DNA of 24,660 nucleotides, taken from the NCBI GenBank assembly GCA_038108875.1, contig JAYNII010000015.1, positions 1 through 24,660 of the forward strand, given 5' to 3'. The notes beneath the pieces are model-generated. The model saw only the letters and a program-made list of their open reading frames with translations. It ran no database searches and was not told the DNA's origin. Both the position numbers and the translations under genes were made by a program. The DNA is from VMDH01 sp038108875 (lineage in GTDB: Bacteria; Pseudomonadota; Gammaproteobacteria; Magnimaribacterales; D2472). Numbering within the stretch: the stretch's first letter is position 1; every line of letters starts with the position of its first letter. Below, one piece after another: positions 16,857-24,651 of this stretch.

Positions 16857-19322
16857 TTAGAAGTTAATCTGAAATCCTAGATGCACTTGTTCTCCAAAAA
16901 CTGAACTGGCTGAGAGTTTTAAATAGTAAGGTCCGCTATGAAGATTTAATCCAAAATAATCGTTAGCAATACTATGTACCGATTGAAAATCAAAATTAGT
17001 TGAGGAACGCATAAAGAAGGGCTGAATAGACTTCCCCCTTCTGGAGCCCAGAATGATTTCGCTATTGACCCCCCAAAAATTTGATCTGTACATTAAATTG
17101 GTATAACCAGCAGAGTAACTTAATTTGGACCCAATATAACTAAAATTACTTGTCCCGCCCTCTTCTGAAAAATCATTCAGATAGGTATCACTTAATAGAT
17201 GTCCAAGGCTAAATAACCAGGTTCTAGATTTAAGTATGTTGATCTCAAAAAAACGTTCAGTATTTTCATAAAACAGATCCGCGCTGTAAGCACCAAACCA
17301 TCTTGTTCTGTTGAAAGCATGGACGGATGAGTGATTTAAGATGACCCCTCCTCGGAACAAATTATTTTCGTAGGTTATCCCGAAAAAATTACCTAAATGT
17401 TTGCCCATAATTCCACCACCAATAAATTGGAGGTTATTGGCTTGGGAACTAAAGCCTAATAAATTTAGATTCTCGTAAGATTGGTGAACTAGATTATTTC
17501 GGGAAAGCATTACCCTAATCTCATCTCCCAAATAACTCGCCTCCAACAATGCCTCAACATAATTTCCAGTCTTAGTAAAAAAATCTTGAAGAAGCAAATA
17601 CGATGGGGGATCAAGCAATTGATAGAAATTAGTTACACAGGTATCTCCGCCGCATGTTTGTTTCGAGCCAATAAAGTCATAATGATACTTGCCATCAATT
17701 TCTACTGGCCACAATAAGATATCTTCATCGGTATCAACAAAATAATCGTAAAGATTAAAGGTTGATCCGTTATTTATAAACACGCTTGTGCGAGTATTAA
17801 CGTCAATAATATCCAAGTCTCCATCGTGATCGTAATCCAAGATATGTATTTTTCCCTGTCCTACCCACCAGTTAGAGTATGGATTACCAGAAGCATACTT
17901 AGCATGATCAGGGCTTATACTTGAAGTAACATCAGTAAAAGAGCTGCCGCCATTATTTTTAAAGAATTGAATAACTCTGGATTGATAATATGGATCATGA
18001 ATCGTAGAAGCTAAAACAATATCTACAAAACCATCGCCATCAAAATCAAAAACTTCCATATCGTTAGCATTTCCGTTGGAGGCGAAATAATTGGCAGGAA
18101 GCTCAACATAATCTCTCAGAGTCCAGTCGTTAGAACCATTATTAAAATACACCACTCCGGAACTAAATTCTGAAAAGCCATATAAATGAGAAATTCTAGG
18201 ATTAAACCAACCCAAGGCAATATCTCCAAAGCCATCGTTATCAAAATCTCCAATGGCGGCAGTTGTAGGCCACAAAATATCAAGACCATGTCCGTGATTA
18301 TCGTAATCAACTTCAACCCAATTATTGAAAATAGGAATCAAATGGTTGGCACTAAAACTCCCAGAACCATCGTTGATCAACGCAGTGTAAGGAATTTGGT
18401 CTGAACACCCTGAACAAGGATCTATGGCGCCCCCAAATCTAAAGCCGTGTTCAGTGTAATCTGAAATTGGTACAAAAATATCTAAATCTCCATCCCCATC
18501 CAGATCTCCGTAGGTAGCGTCGTGCACAAAAATTTGACCGTGCGCAGGTTCGAAAAATAATCCGGGCAGATTTGTGAGACTCTTATTTTCAAGCTTGCCC
18601 TCTGCATTGCTGAGATACAAAATACTGGTATCGTAATAGTCGCTTATACCATCACCGTTAAAATCAGCAACTATCTTGCCGTTGGTATAGTCTTGTTGAT
18701 TTCCGCAGGGATGCAATGGATCGAACTCATCAGCTAACCAACTTCTTCCTCCCTGCACACAAGGAAAGACATCTTCAGCAAAAATGCTTCTGGATAATGC
18801 AAAATGACCATTTCCATCATTTATAAATGCCAGCATCAAATCTTCTAATACATAATTACGATTGCAACAATTGCTGCCTACATAAATTAAATCCGTATGC
18901 CCATCGTTATTCAGATTAGCCTCAAACCATTGTCCGCTAGTTAAATAGGGCCCAGGAAGAGAAACTTCATCCGAATTAGATGAATCACCGGGGTGAGTTC
19001 CTACAGTGGTTACCTTTAAAAAACCATAATCTTCGATACGATATTTATTGTTAGAAGGTAACTGAGAGCTTGGAATAAAACTACCCACAGAATACTCTGC
19101 ATTTATATAACCCCAAGGTGAAACCATTTGATTCTTAAAAGATTCAAAAGGAATTCTTTTATCCGTTTCTTGTGGAGTCGTTTGGGGAGAAATTATTGGC
19201 TCAACCTGCGAAGATCCTCCGCTGGCACAAGAAAATATAAAAAAGACAAGAAACAGAAAGTTCAGAGATTTAATAATCCCTGAACTTTCTTTGGGTAATT
19301 TATCTGGTAACCCTGAAACCAA
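16857..19322 (-). CDS. Lipoprotein-like FG-GAP beta-propeller protein with C-terminal barrel-like domain
   Basis: About 821 aa. A hydrophobic segment ends in a lipobox-like FIFSC (Cys32) and a Ser/Gly/Pro/Thr-rich linker. Seven calcium-loop FG-GAP/VCBS repeats follow, near residues 136 (NLNNDGHTDL), 220 (DFNGDGISD), 273 (DLDGDGDLDIF), 339 (degenerate, DYDNHGHGLDIL), 359 (DFDNDGFGDI), 426 (DFDGDGFVDI) and 496 (DYDHDGDLDII), consistent with one propeller. Cysteine pairs (C152-C153, C303/C306, C557/C562) suggest disulfides. The last 240 residues alternate polar and aromatic residues and end VHLGFQINF, as outer-membrane barrels do. The only canonical start ahead of the signal is TTG 19322, which overlaps the PDZ gene by 23 bp and lacks a ribosome site. 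An ATT within 19274-19279 is an alternative. Function is unknown; surface adhesion or binding is the usual guess. Confidence 0.75.
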   Translation of the reverse strand: MVSGLPDKLPKESSGIIKSLNFLFLVFFIFSCASGGSSQVEPIISPQTTPQETDKRIPFESFKNQMVSPWGYINAEYSVGSFIPSSQLPSNNKYRIEDYGFLKVTTVGTHPGDSSNSDEVSLPGPYLTSGQWFEANLNNDGHTDLIYVGSNCCNRNYVLEDLMLAFINDGNGHFALSRSIFAEDVFPCVQGGRSWLADEFDPLHPCGNQQDYTNGKIVADFNGDGISDYYDTSILYLSNAEGKLENKSLTNLPGLFFEPAHGQIFVHDATYGDLDGDGDLDIFVPISDYTEHGFRFGGAIDPCSGCSDQIPYTALINDGSGSFSANHLIPIFNNWVEVDYDNHGHGLDILWPTTAAIGDFDNDGFGDIALGWFNPRISHLYGFSEFSSGVVYFNNGSNDWTLRDYVELPANYFASNGNANDMEVFDFDGDGFVDIVLASTIHDPYYQSRVIQFFKNNGGSSFTDVTSSISPDHAKYASGNPYSNWWVGQGKIHILDYDHDGDLDIIDVNTRTSVFINNGSTFNLYDYFVDTDEDILLWPVEIDGKYHYDFIGSKQTCGGDTCVTNFYQLLDPPSYLLLQDFFTKTGNYVEALLEASYLGDEIRVMLSRNNLVHQSYENLNLLGFSSQANNLQFIGGGIMGKHLGNFFGITYENNLFRGGVILNHSSVHAFNRTRWFGAYSADLFYENTERFFEINILKSRTWLFSLGHLLSDTYLNDFSEEGGTSNFSYIGSKLSYSAGYTNLMYRSNFWGVNSEIILGSRRGKSIQPFFMRSSTNFDFQSVHSIANDYFGLNLHSGPYYLKLSASSVFGEQVHLGFQINF
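19255..19290 (-). terminator. 16-bp hairpin between the PDZ gene and the FG-GAP coding region
   Basis: On the minus strand an 11-bp perfect arm (AGAAAGTTCAG / CTGAACTTTCT) extends inward by five more pairs, one a G-U, to an ATTA loop. The wobble is tolerated only in minus-strand RNA. It begins 9 nt after the PDZ stop and is followed by a T-rich stretch (to about 19235). That resembles an intrinsic terminator or attenuator, yet it lies inside the predicted 5' coding part of the FG-GAP gene. Confidence 0.55.
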
Positions 19323-20061
19323 CTTGGCTTTGAATAAGCGCTTCTTCGGTTAGGTTAGCAATAGCAACAACTTGGCCTTTCTCGTTGAAGGCATATCTTG
19401 TTACTACATGCGCTTCAAATTCTTTTTGAGAAGGAACGTCTAAAGATCTATGCCATGACCAAACATACACAGCTCTATTCTTTTTATTAAATGCCATTTC
19501 ATTTATCTTATACTCAATAGCGGCCCAATTATCAGCATTCGCTTCCTCAATGTTGCTGATCACTTGGCTCTTGGAATAGTTTGGATCAACCAAACCTCTC
19601 GCAAAGGATACTGCCACATTTTTGCCATCACGTCGGACCACGGCATTAACTTTTTCTCCTGGCAGTCCAGCAAATACTAACTTTCCAGCATCACGATTTT
19701 CCCTTGTGGCAGGCACTCCATTCACGGATACAAAGGTGTCTCCTGGTTCCAAGATTCCAACAGCAGGGCTATTTTCAATTACAAAATCCACTGTCATTTC
19801 GTCTTGTTGAGGATCAAAGTTAAACCCAAAGCCAATGAATCTTCCTGGATAATTAAATCCATCCTCAGCCATGTGTTTGGTAACGATTTTGAGGGCATCT
19901 TCCTTAGAAGTGTAAGAAGCCTCAGTCCACTTTTTAGCAATCGCAAGCATTTTCATGTCTCCGCCCTTCATGCCCATGCCTTTGTTTGCATGGTGATCAG
20001 CATTGAGATTGAAAGCACCTATGAGGGTTGCTAACAGCGACAACGTAATAAATTTATACAT
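19300..20061 (-). CDS. Secreted PDZ-domain protein
   Basis: 253 aa from the ATG at 20061. The signal peptide is MYKFITLSLLATLIGAFNLNA. It is followed by a Met/His/Gly-rich stretch (DHHANKGMGMKGGDMKM, residues 22-38) that could bind metal or act as a flexible linker. Residues about 80-150 form a PDZ-like module with VIENSPAVGILEPGDTFVSVNGVPA, the typical carboxylate-binding and damage-avoiding turn. The C-terminal 90 residues (AIEYKINEMAFNKKNRAVYVWSW to the end) look like a SnoaL/NTF2-like alpha+beta fold, by pattern only. No protease domain is present. The start is supported by a CGGAGA ribosome site 6 nt upstream; the ATG at 20079 falls at the predicted transcription start. It overlaps the FG-GAP reading frame by 23 bp, but a hairpin separates their expression. 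Confidence 0.75.
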   Translation of the reverse strand: MYKFITLSLLATLIGAFNLNADHHANKGMGMKGGDMKMLAIAKKWTEASYTSKEDALKIVTKHMAEDGFNYPGRFIGFGFNFDPQQDEMTVDFVIENSPAVGILEPGDTFVSVNGVPATRENRDAGKLVFAGLPGEKVNAVVRRDGKNVAVSFARGLVDPNYSKSQVISNIEEANADNWAAIEYKINEMAFNKKNRAVYVWSWHRSLDVPSQKEFEAHVVTRYAFNEKGQVVAIANLTEEALIQSQVGFRVTR

Positions 20062-20084
20062 AATTTTCTCCGAAAACATACACG

Positions 20085-20113
20085 ATTATTCACCCCTCCA
20101 AGAAGGTTGTAAA
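20085..20113 (-). promoter_or_regulatory. Sigma-70-like promoter for the PDZ gene
   Basis: TTTACA (20113-20108) and AATAAT (20090-20085) are separated by exactly 17 nt, each matching five of six consensus bases. The start would be near 20078, giving a 17-nt leader with the CGGAGA ribosome site. Confidence 0.55.
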
Positions 20114-20133
20114 TATATTTGCTGGAAATATGA

Positions 20134-20766
20134 TTAGCTCACTAGGTTAAACGATTCCCGAATGCCTGTGACCACAAACTCAATAGCAAGAGCACCAAGA
20201 AGAATACCAAATATTTTTTCAACGACCGTAATGATCGTCGGGCCTAATCTTTCGGAGAGCTTTGCAGATAACCACATAGCAAGCGCTGCTATAAAAACTA
20301 CTGCAAATATTGGAAGATAACTGATAAAAAATCCAAAGAGAGTATTGACCCTGTTCTCGGCGAGCAACAACGAAGCCGTCATAGCACCAGGCCCAGCTAT
20401 TAATGGAATAGCGATAGGAAAAATTGCAATCGAGTGTATCGATTGATCATCCAAGGCAACATCTGCTGTATGTTGTCTCCTGCCTTGCCTCTGTTCAAGG
20501 ACCATTTGAAAAGCAATTGCAATTAAGAACAACCCTCCAATAATTCTAAAAGAACTCATGGAAATTCCCATCAATTCCAAAACATTACCCCCAAACAACC
20601 AAAAGATGCTAAGGACAATGAAAGCAACTGCAGCAGCTTTAAGATATATTTTTCTAATATCTTTTTTACTCAGACCTTGAGTCAGGCTGGCAAAAATTGG
20701 GATTAAGGAAACAGGGCTTACAGCTACAAACAGCAACAAGAAATTTACAATGAGGTCATCAAACAT
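20134..20766 (-). CDS. MarC-family integral membrane protein
   Basis: 210 aa with six hydrophobic segments and the MarC family landmarks: an N-terminal AVSPVSLIPIFASLTQG (NPxxxxPxF-type half motif, with Ser-Pro in place of Asn-Pro) and the internal-repeat FPIAIPLIAGPGAMTASLL after a polar loop (residues 92-110). The family was once linked to multiple antibiotic resistance, a link later disputed; its transport substrate is not established. It ends 72 nt upstream of the PDZ start on the same strand, but the PDZ gene has its own promoter. The ATG at 20766 has no ribosome site and is 8 nt after a TATAAT, suggesting a leaderless mRNA. The gene is divergent from the S9 peptidase. Confidence 0.9.
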   Translation of the reverse strand: MFDDLIVNFLLLFVAVSPVSLIPIFASLTQGLSKKDIRKIYLKAAAVAFIVLSIFWLFGGNVLELMGISMSSFRIIGGLFLIAIAFQMVLEQRQGRRQHTADVALDDQSIHSIAIFPIAIPLIAGPGAMTASLLLAENRVNTLFGFFISYLPIFAVVFIAALAMWLSAKLSERLGPTIITVVEKIFGILLGALAIEFVVTGIRESFNLVS

Positions 20767-20774
20767 GTGCGCGC

Positions 20775-20780
20775 ATTATA
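20775..20780 (-). promoter_or_regulatory. -10 box of marC (near-leaderless start)
   Basis: A perfect TATAAT (20780-20775) stands 8 nt before the marC ATG, so the transcript would start 0-2 nt ahead of the start codon. No good -35 hexamer is seen at standard spacing. Confidence 0.4.
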
Positions 20781-20817
20781 TAGAAATAACTCATTCTTGC
20801 ATGAATTTTATAGTACT

Positions 20818-20845
20818 TTGCTAAGAATCTCATATCCACTATGCT
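20818..20845 (+). promoter_or_regulatory. Possible promoter of the S9 peptidase gene (leaderless start)
   Basis: TTGCTA (20818-20823) and TATGCT (20840-20845) are 16 nt apart, each matching four of six consensus bases. The ATG follows 6 nt after the -10, where +1 would be expected. No Shine-Dalgarno is present. Confidence 0.3.
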
Positions 20846-20851
20846 TAGTGA

Positions 20852-22909
20852 ATGAAAAACTACAATTTATCTAAATATCTCTTAGTATTAATCATCTTTG
20901 GTTCACCTTTAGCTTCTGCAGAAAATCAGAAGCCTTTTAGTGCCATGGATGTGTTTGAACTAGAGTGGGCAAGCAATCCCCAGGTTTCACCAGACGGTCA
21001 GACCATTATCTATGTGCGCGAATCCAACGATATTATGAAAGATCGCGTGCATTCGGTCCTCTGGCAAATAAATATCGACGGCACGAATCATAAACCCTTA
21101 CATTCAGGATTAAAAAGCTCCTCTTCTCCTCTTTGGTCACCGGACGGCAAAAAAGTTGCTTACCTTTCAAGCGAAAGTGGTTCAAGGCAAATTCATATGC
21201 TTTGGGTAGATAGTGGAACCACTGCCGTCATTACTCAATTACAAGAAGCTCCTTCAAGTCTCTCTTGGTCACCGGATGGCAGATGGTTAGCATTTACCAT
21301 GAATGTTAAATCTTCAACCGAACCTATTGCTAAAGCAAGAAGCAAACCAGAGGGTGCTAGCTGGGCTGAAAAACCAATCGTGGTAACCAGTACCCGTTAT
21401 CAATACGATGGCCAAGGTATCGTGGAGCCAGCTTATCGCCATGTATTTGTGGTCCCAGCCGATGGCGGTTCCGCTCGTCAATTGACCGAGGGAAACTTTA
21501 ATCACTCAGGCGCGCTGGCTTGGTCTCATGACAGTAAAGAGATCTATTTTTCTGCGCATCGCTCTGAAGATTGGGAATTAATATCCGGCGAGGCTGATAT
21601 TTACTCAGTCAACGTTGCAACTCAGACACTAACTCAAATCACCAACCAACCTGGAGCAGAAACTTCCCCTACACTCTCTCACAACGGTAAGTTGCTTGCC
21701 TTTAATCATAAAGTTCGAAGACCTCTGGGATACACACCGGAACATCTTGCTGTCATGGATTTGTCCAAAAAAAATATTCGGATATTGACAGAAAAATTGG
21801 ACGGAGATGCCGTGGAGTTTATGTGGAGTGCAAACGATGAATCTCTCTATTTTGCTTATCAAGAACGTGGATTGCAAAAAATTGGTAACGTAACTCTCAA
21901 CCAAAAGATCACCGAAATTACTGATGCGCTTGGGGGAACTTCGCTTGGCAGACCTTACCTGTCTGGGAATTTTCATATCAGTAAAGACATTATTGCCTAT
22001 ACCCACGGAACCAGTACCAGCCCCGCTGAGATCGCTGTGCTAGATGCCAAAGGCACACGAGTGCTCACACAATTGAATGAAGAACTGTTAGGACACCGTC
22101 TCTTAGGAAGAGTAAACGAGATCGTTTATCAATCTTCAGCCGATGGGCAGGAAATTCAAGGTTGGTATATTACTCCTCCCAATTACGACCCCGCTAAGAA
22201 ATATCCCCTCATCTTAGAAATTCATGGCGGTCCTTACCTTGCGTACGGTCCCCATTTTTCTGCGGAGTTACAGTTGATGGCAGCTGCTGGATACATAGTT
22301 TTTTACGACAACTATCGGGGAAGTCTTTCCTACGGTGAAGAATTCGCACAGCTGCTTCAATACAAATACTCAAGCGAAGACGATTTTGCAGACCATATGT
22401 CGGGTATCGATGCATTGATTGCTAACAATCTAGTGGATGAGAATAACTTATTTATCACCGGAGGAAGCGCAGGAGGAATTGCAACCGCTTATGCGGTGGG
22501 GCTGACCGATAGATTTAAAGCAGCAGTGGCAGCCAAACCTATCATTAACTGGTTAAGTAAGCCTTTGACAGCCGATTCTATGGTGCATCAACTCTACCAT
22601 CAATTTCCTGGACCTCCTTGGGAGCATGTAGAGCATTATTGGAAGCGTTCCCCTTTATCCCTCGTTGGAAACGTCACAACGCCGACGATGCTGATGACTG
22701 GGGAAGACGATCGCAGAACACCTATCTCTGAGACTGAGCAGTTTTACCAGGCTTTAAAGTGGAGAGGCATTGACACTGCCATGGTGCGTATTCCCAATAC
22801 CTCACATGGGATTGTGAATCGGCCCTCCAATTTAATTACTAAAGTGGATTATATTCTGGCTTGGTTTGAAAAATACCGAACCGATACGCAAGAGACAAAG
22901 ACTCAGTAA
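20852..22909 (+). CDS. Secreted S9-family (prolyl oligopeptidase-type) serine peptidase
   Basis: 685 aa. The signal peptide MKNYNLSKYLLVLIIFGSPLASA predicts periplasmic export. Residues about 30-420 contain WD40-like PD40 propeller blades (PQVSPDGQTIIYV, PLWSPDGKKVAYL, LSWSPDGRWLAF, LAWSHDSKEIYF), which gate access in this family. The C-terminal alpha/beta-hydrolase has the nucleophile Ser539 (TGGSAGGIA), Asp620 (GEDDRRTP) and His652 (NTSHGI), plus EIHGGPY and DNYRGSLSYGEEF around the oxyanion site. This pattern matches acylaminoacyl-peptidase and dipeptidyl-peptidase-like enzymes that trim peptides. No Shine-Dalgarno precedes the ATG. It is followed after 83 nt by the helicase gene, which appears to have its own promoter. 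Confidence 0.93.
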   Translation: MKNYNLSKYLLVLIIFGSPLASAENQKPFSAMDVFELEWASNPQVSPDGQTIIYVRESNDIMKDRVHSVLWQINIDGTNHKPLHSGLKSSSSPLWSPDGKKVAYLSSESGSRQIHMLWVDSGTTAVITQLQEAPSSLSWSPDGRWLAFTMNVKSSTEPIAKARSKPEGASWAEKPIVVTSTRYQYDGQGIVEPAYRHVFVVPADGGSARQLTEGNFNHSGALAWSHDSKEIYFSAHRSEDWELISGEADIYSVNVATQTLTQITNQPGAETSPTLSHNGKLLAFNHKVRRPLGYTPEHLAVMDLSKKNIRILTEKLDGDAVEFMWSANDESLYFAYQERGLQKIGNVTLNQKITEITDALGGTSLGRPYLSGNFHISKDIIAYTHGTSTSPAEIAVLDAKGTRVLTQLNEELLGHRLLGRVNEIVYQSSADGQEIQGWYITPPNYDPAKKYPLILEIHGGPYLAYGPHFSAELQLMAAAGYIVFYDNYRGSLSYGEEFAQLLQYKYSSEDDFADHMSGIDALIANNLVDENNLFITGGSAGGIATAYAVGLTDRFKAAVAAKPIINWLSKPLTADSMVHQLYHQFPGPPWEHVEHYWKRSPLSLVGNVTTPTMLMTGEDDRRTPISETEQFYQALKWRGIDTAMVRIPNTSHGIVNRPSNLITKVDYILAWFEKYRTDTQETKTQ

Positions 22910-22935
22910 TCTTGTTAAAAGAATCTAGTTTGGCA

Positions 22936-22962
22936 TTGACCGAGGATTGTTTCGTCTATAAG
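22936..22962 (+). promoter_or_regulatory. Possible promoter for the RNA helicase gene
   Basis: TTGACC (22936-22941) and TATAAG (22957-22962) each match five of six consensus bases, but the spacer is only 15 nt. The leader would be about 25 nt and has only a weak AGAG before the ATG. Confidence 0.35.
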
Positions 22963-22992
22963 CTACGCGCAATTAAATAACAGAGTATATTC

Positions 22993-24252
22993 ATGTCTTT
23001 TAAAGATTTGGGTCTATCTGATCCAATCTTACGTGCACTAAAGAAACTGGATCACTCCAACCCTACCGAAATTCAAAGCAAAGCAATACCGCTGATCCTT
23101 GCTGGCAAAAGTATTATGGCTTCTGCGCAAACCGGCAGCGGTAAAACCGCTGGATTTGTGCTACCGATCCTTGAGCAGCTTAAAGGTATTAATCCACCAA
23201 AAAGTAAAAATGTGAATGTTTTGATTCTTGTGCCAACAAGAGAGTTGGCTTCCCAGATTCAAGACAGCGTGATAAGCTACGGTAGCTTTTTGTCAAAAAG
23301 TTCTGCAGCGGTTTTTGGTGGTGCCAAGATATTTCCCCAAAAAAATAAGCTTAAAACCGGAGTCGACATCTTAGTTGCCACTCCTGGAAGATTGCTGGAT
23401 TTGGTTAATCAAAAAGCAGTCTATTTGGATCAAGTAAAAATTGCGGTACTGGATGAAGCGGATCGGATGCTAGATATGGGTTTTTTAAACGATATCAAAA
23501 AAATTCTAAATAAACTCCCAAGTCAAAGGCAAAGCCTAATGTTTTCAGCCACCTTTTCCTCGGAGATAAAAAACCTGGCAAAAGAATTAAGTTCTGAGTT
23601 GGTTGAAGTGATGACCAGCACAAGCAACGAGACGGTTGAATCAATTACGCAGAAAGTCTACGCAGTAGATAAAGAGGCTAAACCTGCGCTGTTAGGGTAT
23701 TTAATAAATGAATACGGCTGGAATCAAGTATTGGTCTTTTCTAGAACCAAACACGGCACTGAAAAAATTGCAAAAAAATTAAAGAGCTACAATATCGAGG
23801 CTATCACAATCCATGGAGATAAAACCCAAGGCGCCAGAACGCGAGCGCTGAAGGATTTTAAAAGTCAAAAAGCGCACGTCTTAGTGGCAACCGATGTTGC
23901 AGCGCGAGGCATCGACATAGCCAACCTGCCTTTTGTGGTAAATTTTGATTTACCAGCCTACCCGAACGATTACGTCCACAGAATTGGCAGAACCGGAAGA
24001 GCAGGCAAAGAAGGTATTGCCGTATCTTTCATGAGCGCCGAGGAAAGAAACTATCTTAAAGAAATTAATCACCTAACCAAACTTTCTCTTGAGCCTGAAA
24101 TTGTAGAAGGATTTACGCCGACGTTTGATCTCAATGCTTCTAAAGAAACTAAAAAGCCCAAAAGATCCAGATTTAAAAGATTTAAGAAAAAAATCTTTGA
24201 ATCAAAAAAAGCCAGAACTCAGAATTCAAGAAAACGTCAAAAAAGTAAATAA
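22993..24252 (+). CDS. rhlE: DEAD-box ATP-dependent RNA helicase, RhlE type
   Basis: 419 aa with the full helicase motif set: Q-motif (FKDLGLSDPILRAL to PTEIQSKAIP), motif I AQTGSGKTAGF, PTRELASQI, TPGR, DEAD (VLDEADRMLDMGF), SAT, VFSRTKH, VATDVAARGID and HRIGRTGRAG. A short, very basic tail (KKPKRSRFKRFKKK and a further Lys/Arg run) provides extra RNA contact and replaces any structured C-terminal domain, as in RhlE. It would remodel RNA in ribosome assembly or degradosome work in the cytoplasm. SrmB or other short DEAD-box proteins are alternatives. It converges on the EthD gene with 12 nt between stops, and its terminator hairpin lies within that gene. Confidence 0.93.
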   Translation: MSFKDLGLSDPILRALKKLDHSNPTEIQSKAIPLILAGKSIMASAQTGSGKTAGFVLPILEQLKGINPPKSKNVNVLILVPTRELASQIQDSVISYGSFLSKSSAAVFGGAKIFPQKNKLKTGVDILVATPGRLLDLVNQKAVYLDQVKIAVLDEADRMLDMGFLNDIKKILNKLPSQRQSLMFSATFSSEIKNLAKELSSELVEVMTSTSNETVESITQKVYAVDKEAKPALLGYLINEYGWNQVLVFSRTKHGTEKIAKKLKSYNIEAITIHGDKTQGARTRALKDFKSQKAHVLVATDVAARGIDIANLPFVVNFDLPAYPNDYVHRIGRTGRAGKEGIAVSFMSAEERNYLKEINHLTKLSLEPEIVEGFTPTFDLNASKETKKPKRSRFKRFKKKIFESKKARTQNSRKRQKSK

Positions 24253-24264
24253 GAATTGTTAGAA

Positions 24265-24615
24265 TTATTCAACCCTGTACATCAGGGTTTTCTCCCCATC
24301 AAGAAAATTGGCTTCATCCTTTCTGATTGCTTCTACCACCTCTTCTTCAGCCCCTCTCGCAAAAAATTGATTTAAATCTGCTTCGCTAGCAAAGGTAAGT
24401 TCAGTAATCACATCAAAGGGCGTGCCACCCGCTTCTGACTCCAAGGGCAATGCATCATTAAGCATTTGGGATTCGAGCAGGTACGTCCGCTTATAACCTT
24501 GCAAAGTAGGAAATAGACTCTGAATCAATGGAACATGATTATTTTCATAATAAGACTTAAATTCATCAACCGAAACGGATGTTCTTTTGCAGATTAAAGC
24601 TATTAGTTTAGGCAC
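24265..24615 (-). CDS. EthD-domain small protein
   Basis: 116 aa, a ferredoxin-like alpha+beta barrel protein of the EthD family. The N-terminal pattern (LIALICKRTSVSVDEFKSYY, then ENNHVPLI with the conserved His) and the mid-protein FDVITELTFASEADLNQFF fit the family. Members are dimers found beside oxidation pathways; some are needed for ethyl tert-butyl ether degradation, but the activity is generally unknown. The GTG at 24615 is the start: it is 7 nt after a -10 box and no in-frame upstream start gives a better N-terminus. No ribosome site is present. The partner genes, if any, lie outside the window. Confidence 0.8.
   Translation of the reverse strand: MPKLIALICKRTSVSVDEFKSYYENNHVPLIQSLFPTLQGYKRTYLLESQMLNDALPLESEAGGTPFDVITELTFASEADLNQFFARGAEEEVVEAIRKDEANFLDGEKTLMYRVE
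24271..24292 (+). terminator. Intrinsic terminator of rhlE, inside the 3' end of the EthD gene
   Basis: AACCCTG (24271-24277) pairs perfectly with CAGGGTT (24283-24289) around a TACAT loop and is followed by TTCT. It lies 18 nt past the rhlE stop codon and within the last codons of the opposite-strand EthD gene. Confidence 0.5.
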
Positions 24616-24622
24616 AGAGATA

Positions 24623-24651
24623 TTTATAGCATGTTAAATACTATTTGTTAA
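24623..24651 (-). promoter_or_regulatory. Promoter of the EthD gene (leaderless start)
   Basis: TTAACA (24651-24646) and TATAAA (24628-24623) are separated by exactly 17 nt, each matching five of six consensus bases. The GTG start lies 7 nt after the -10, so the leader would be 0-1 nt long. Confidence 0.55.

Noticed and set aside
21629..22006. 125-codon minus-strand ORF within the S9 peptidase
   Set aside because: It is antisense to a conserved propeller domain, with no promoter or homology-like motif.
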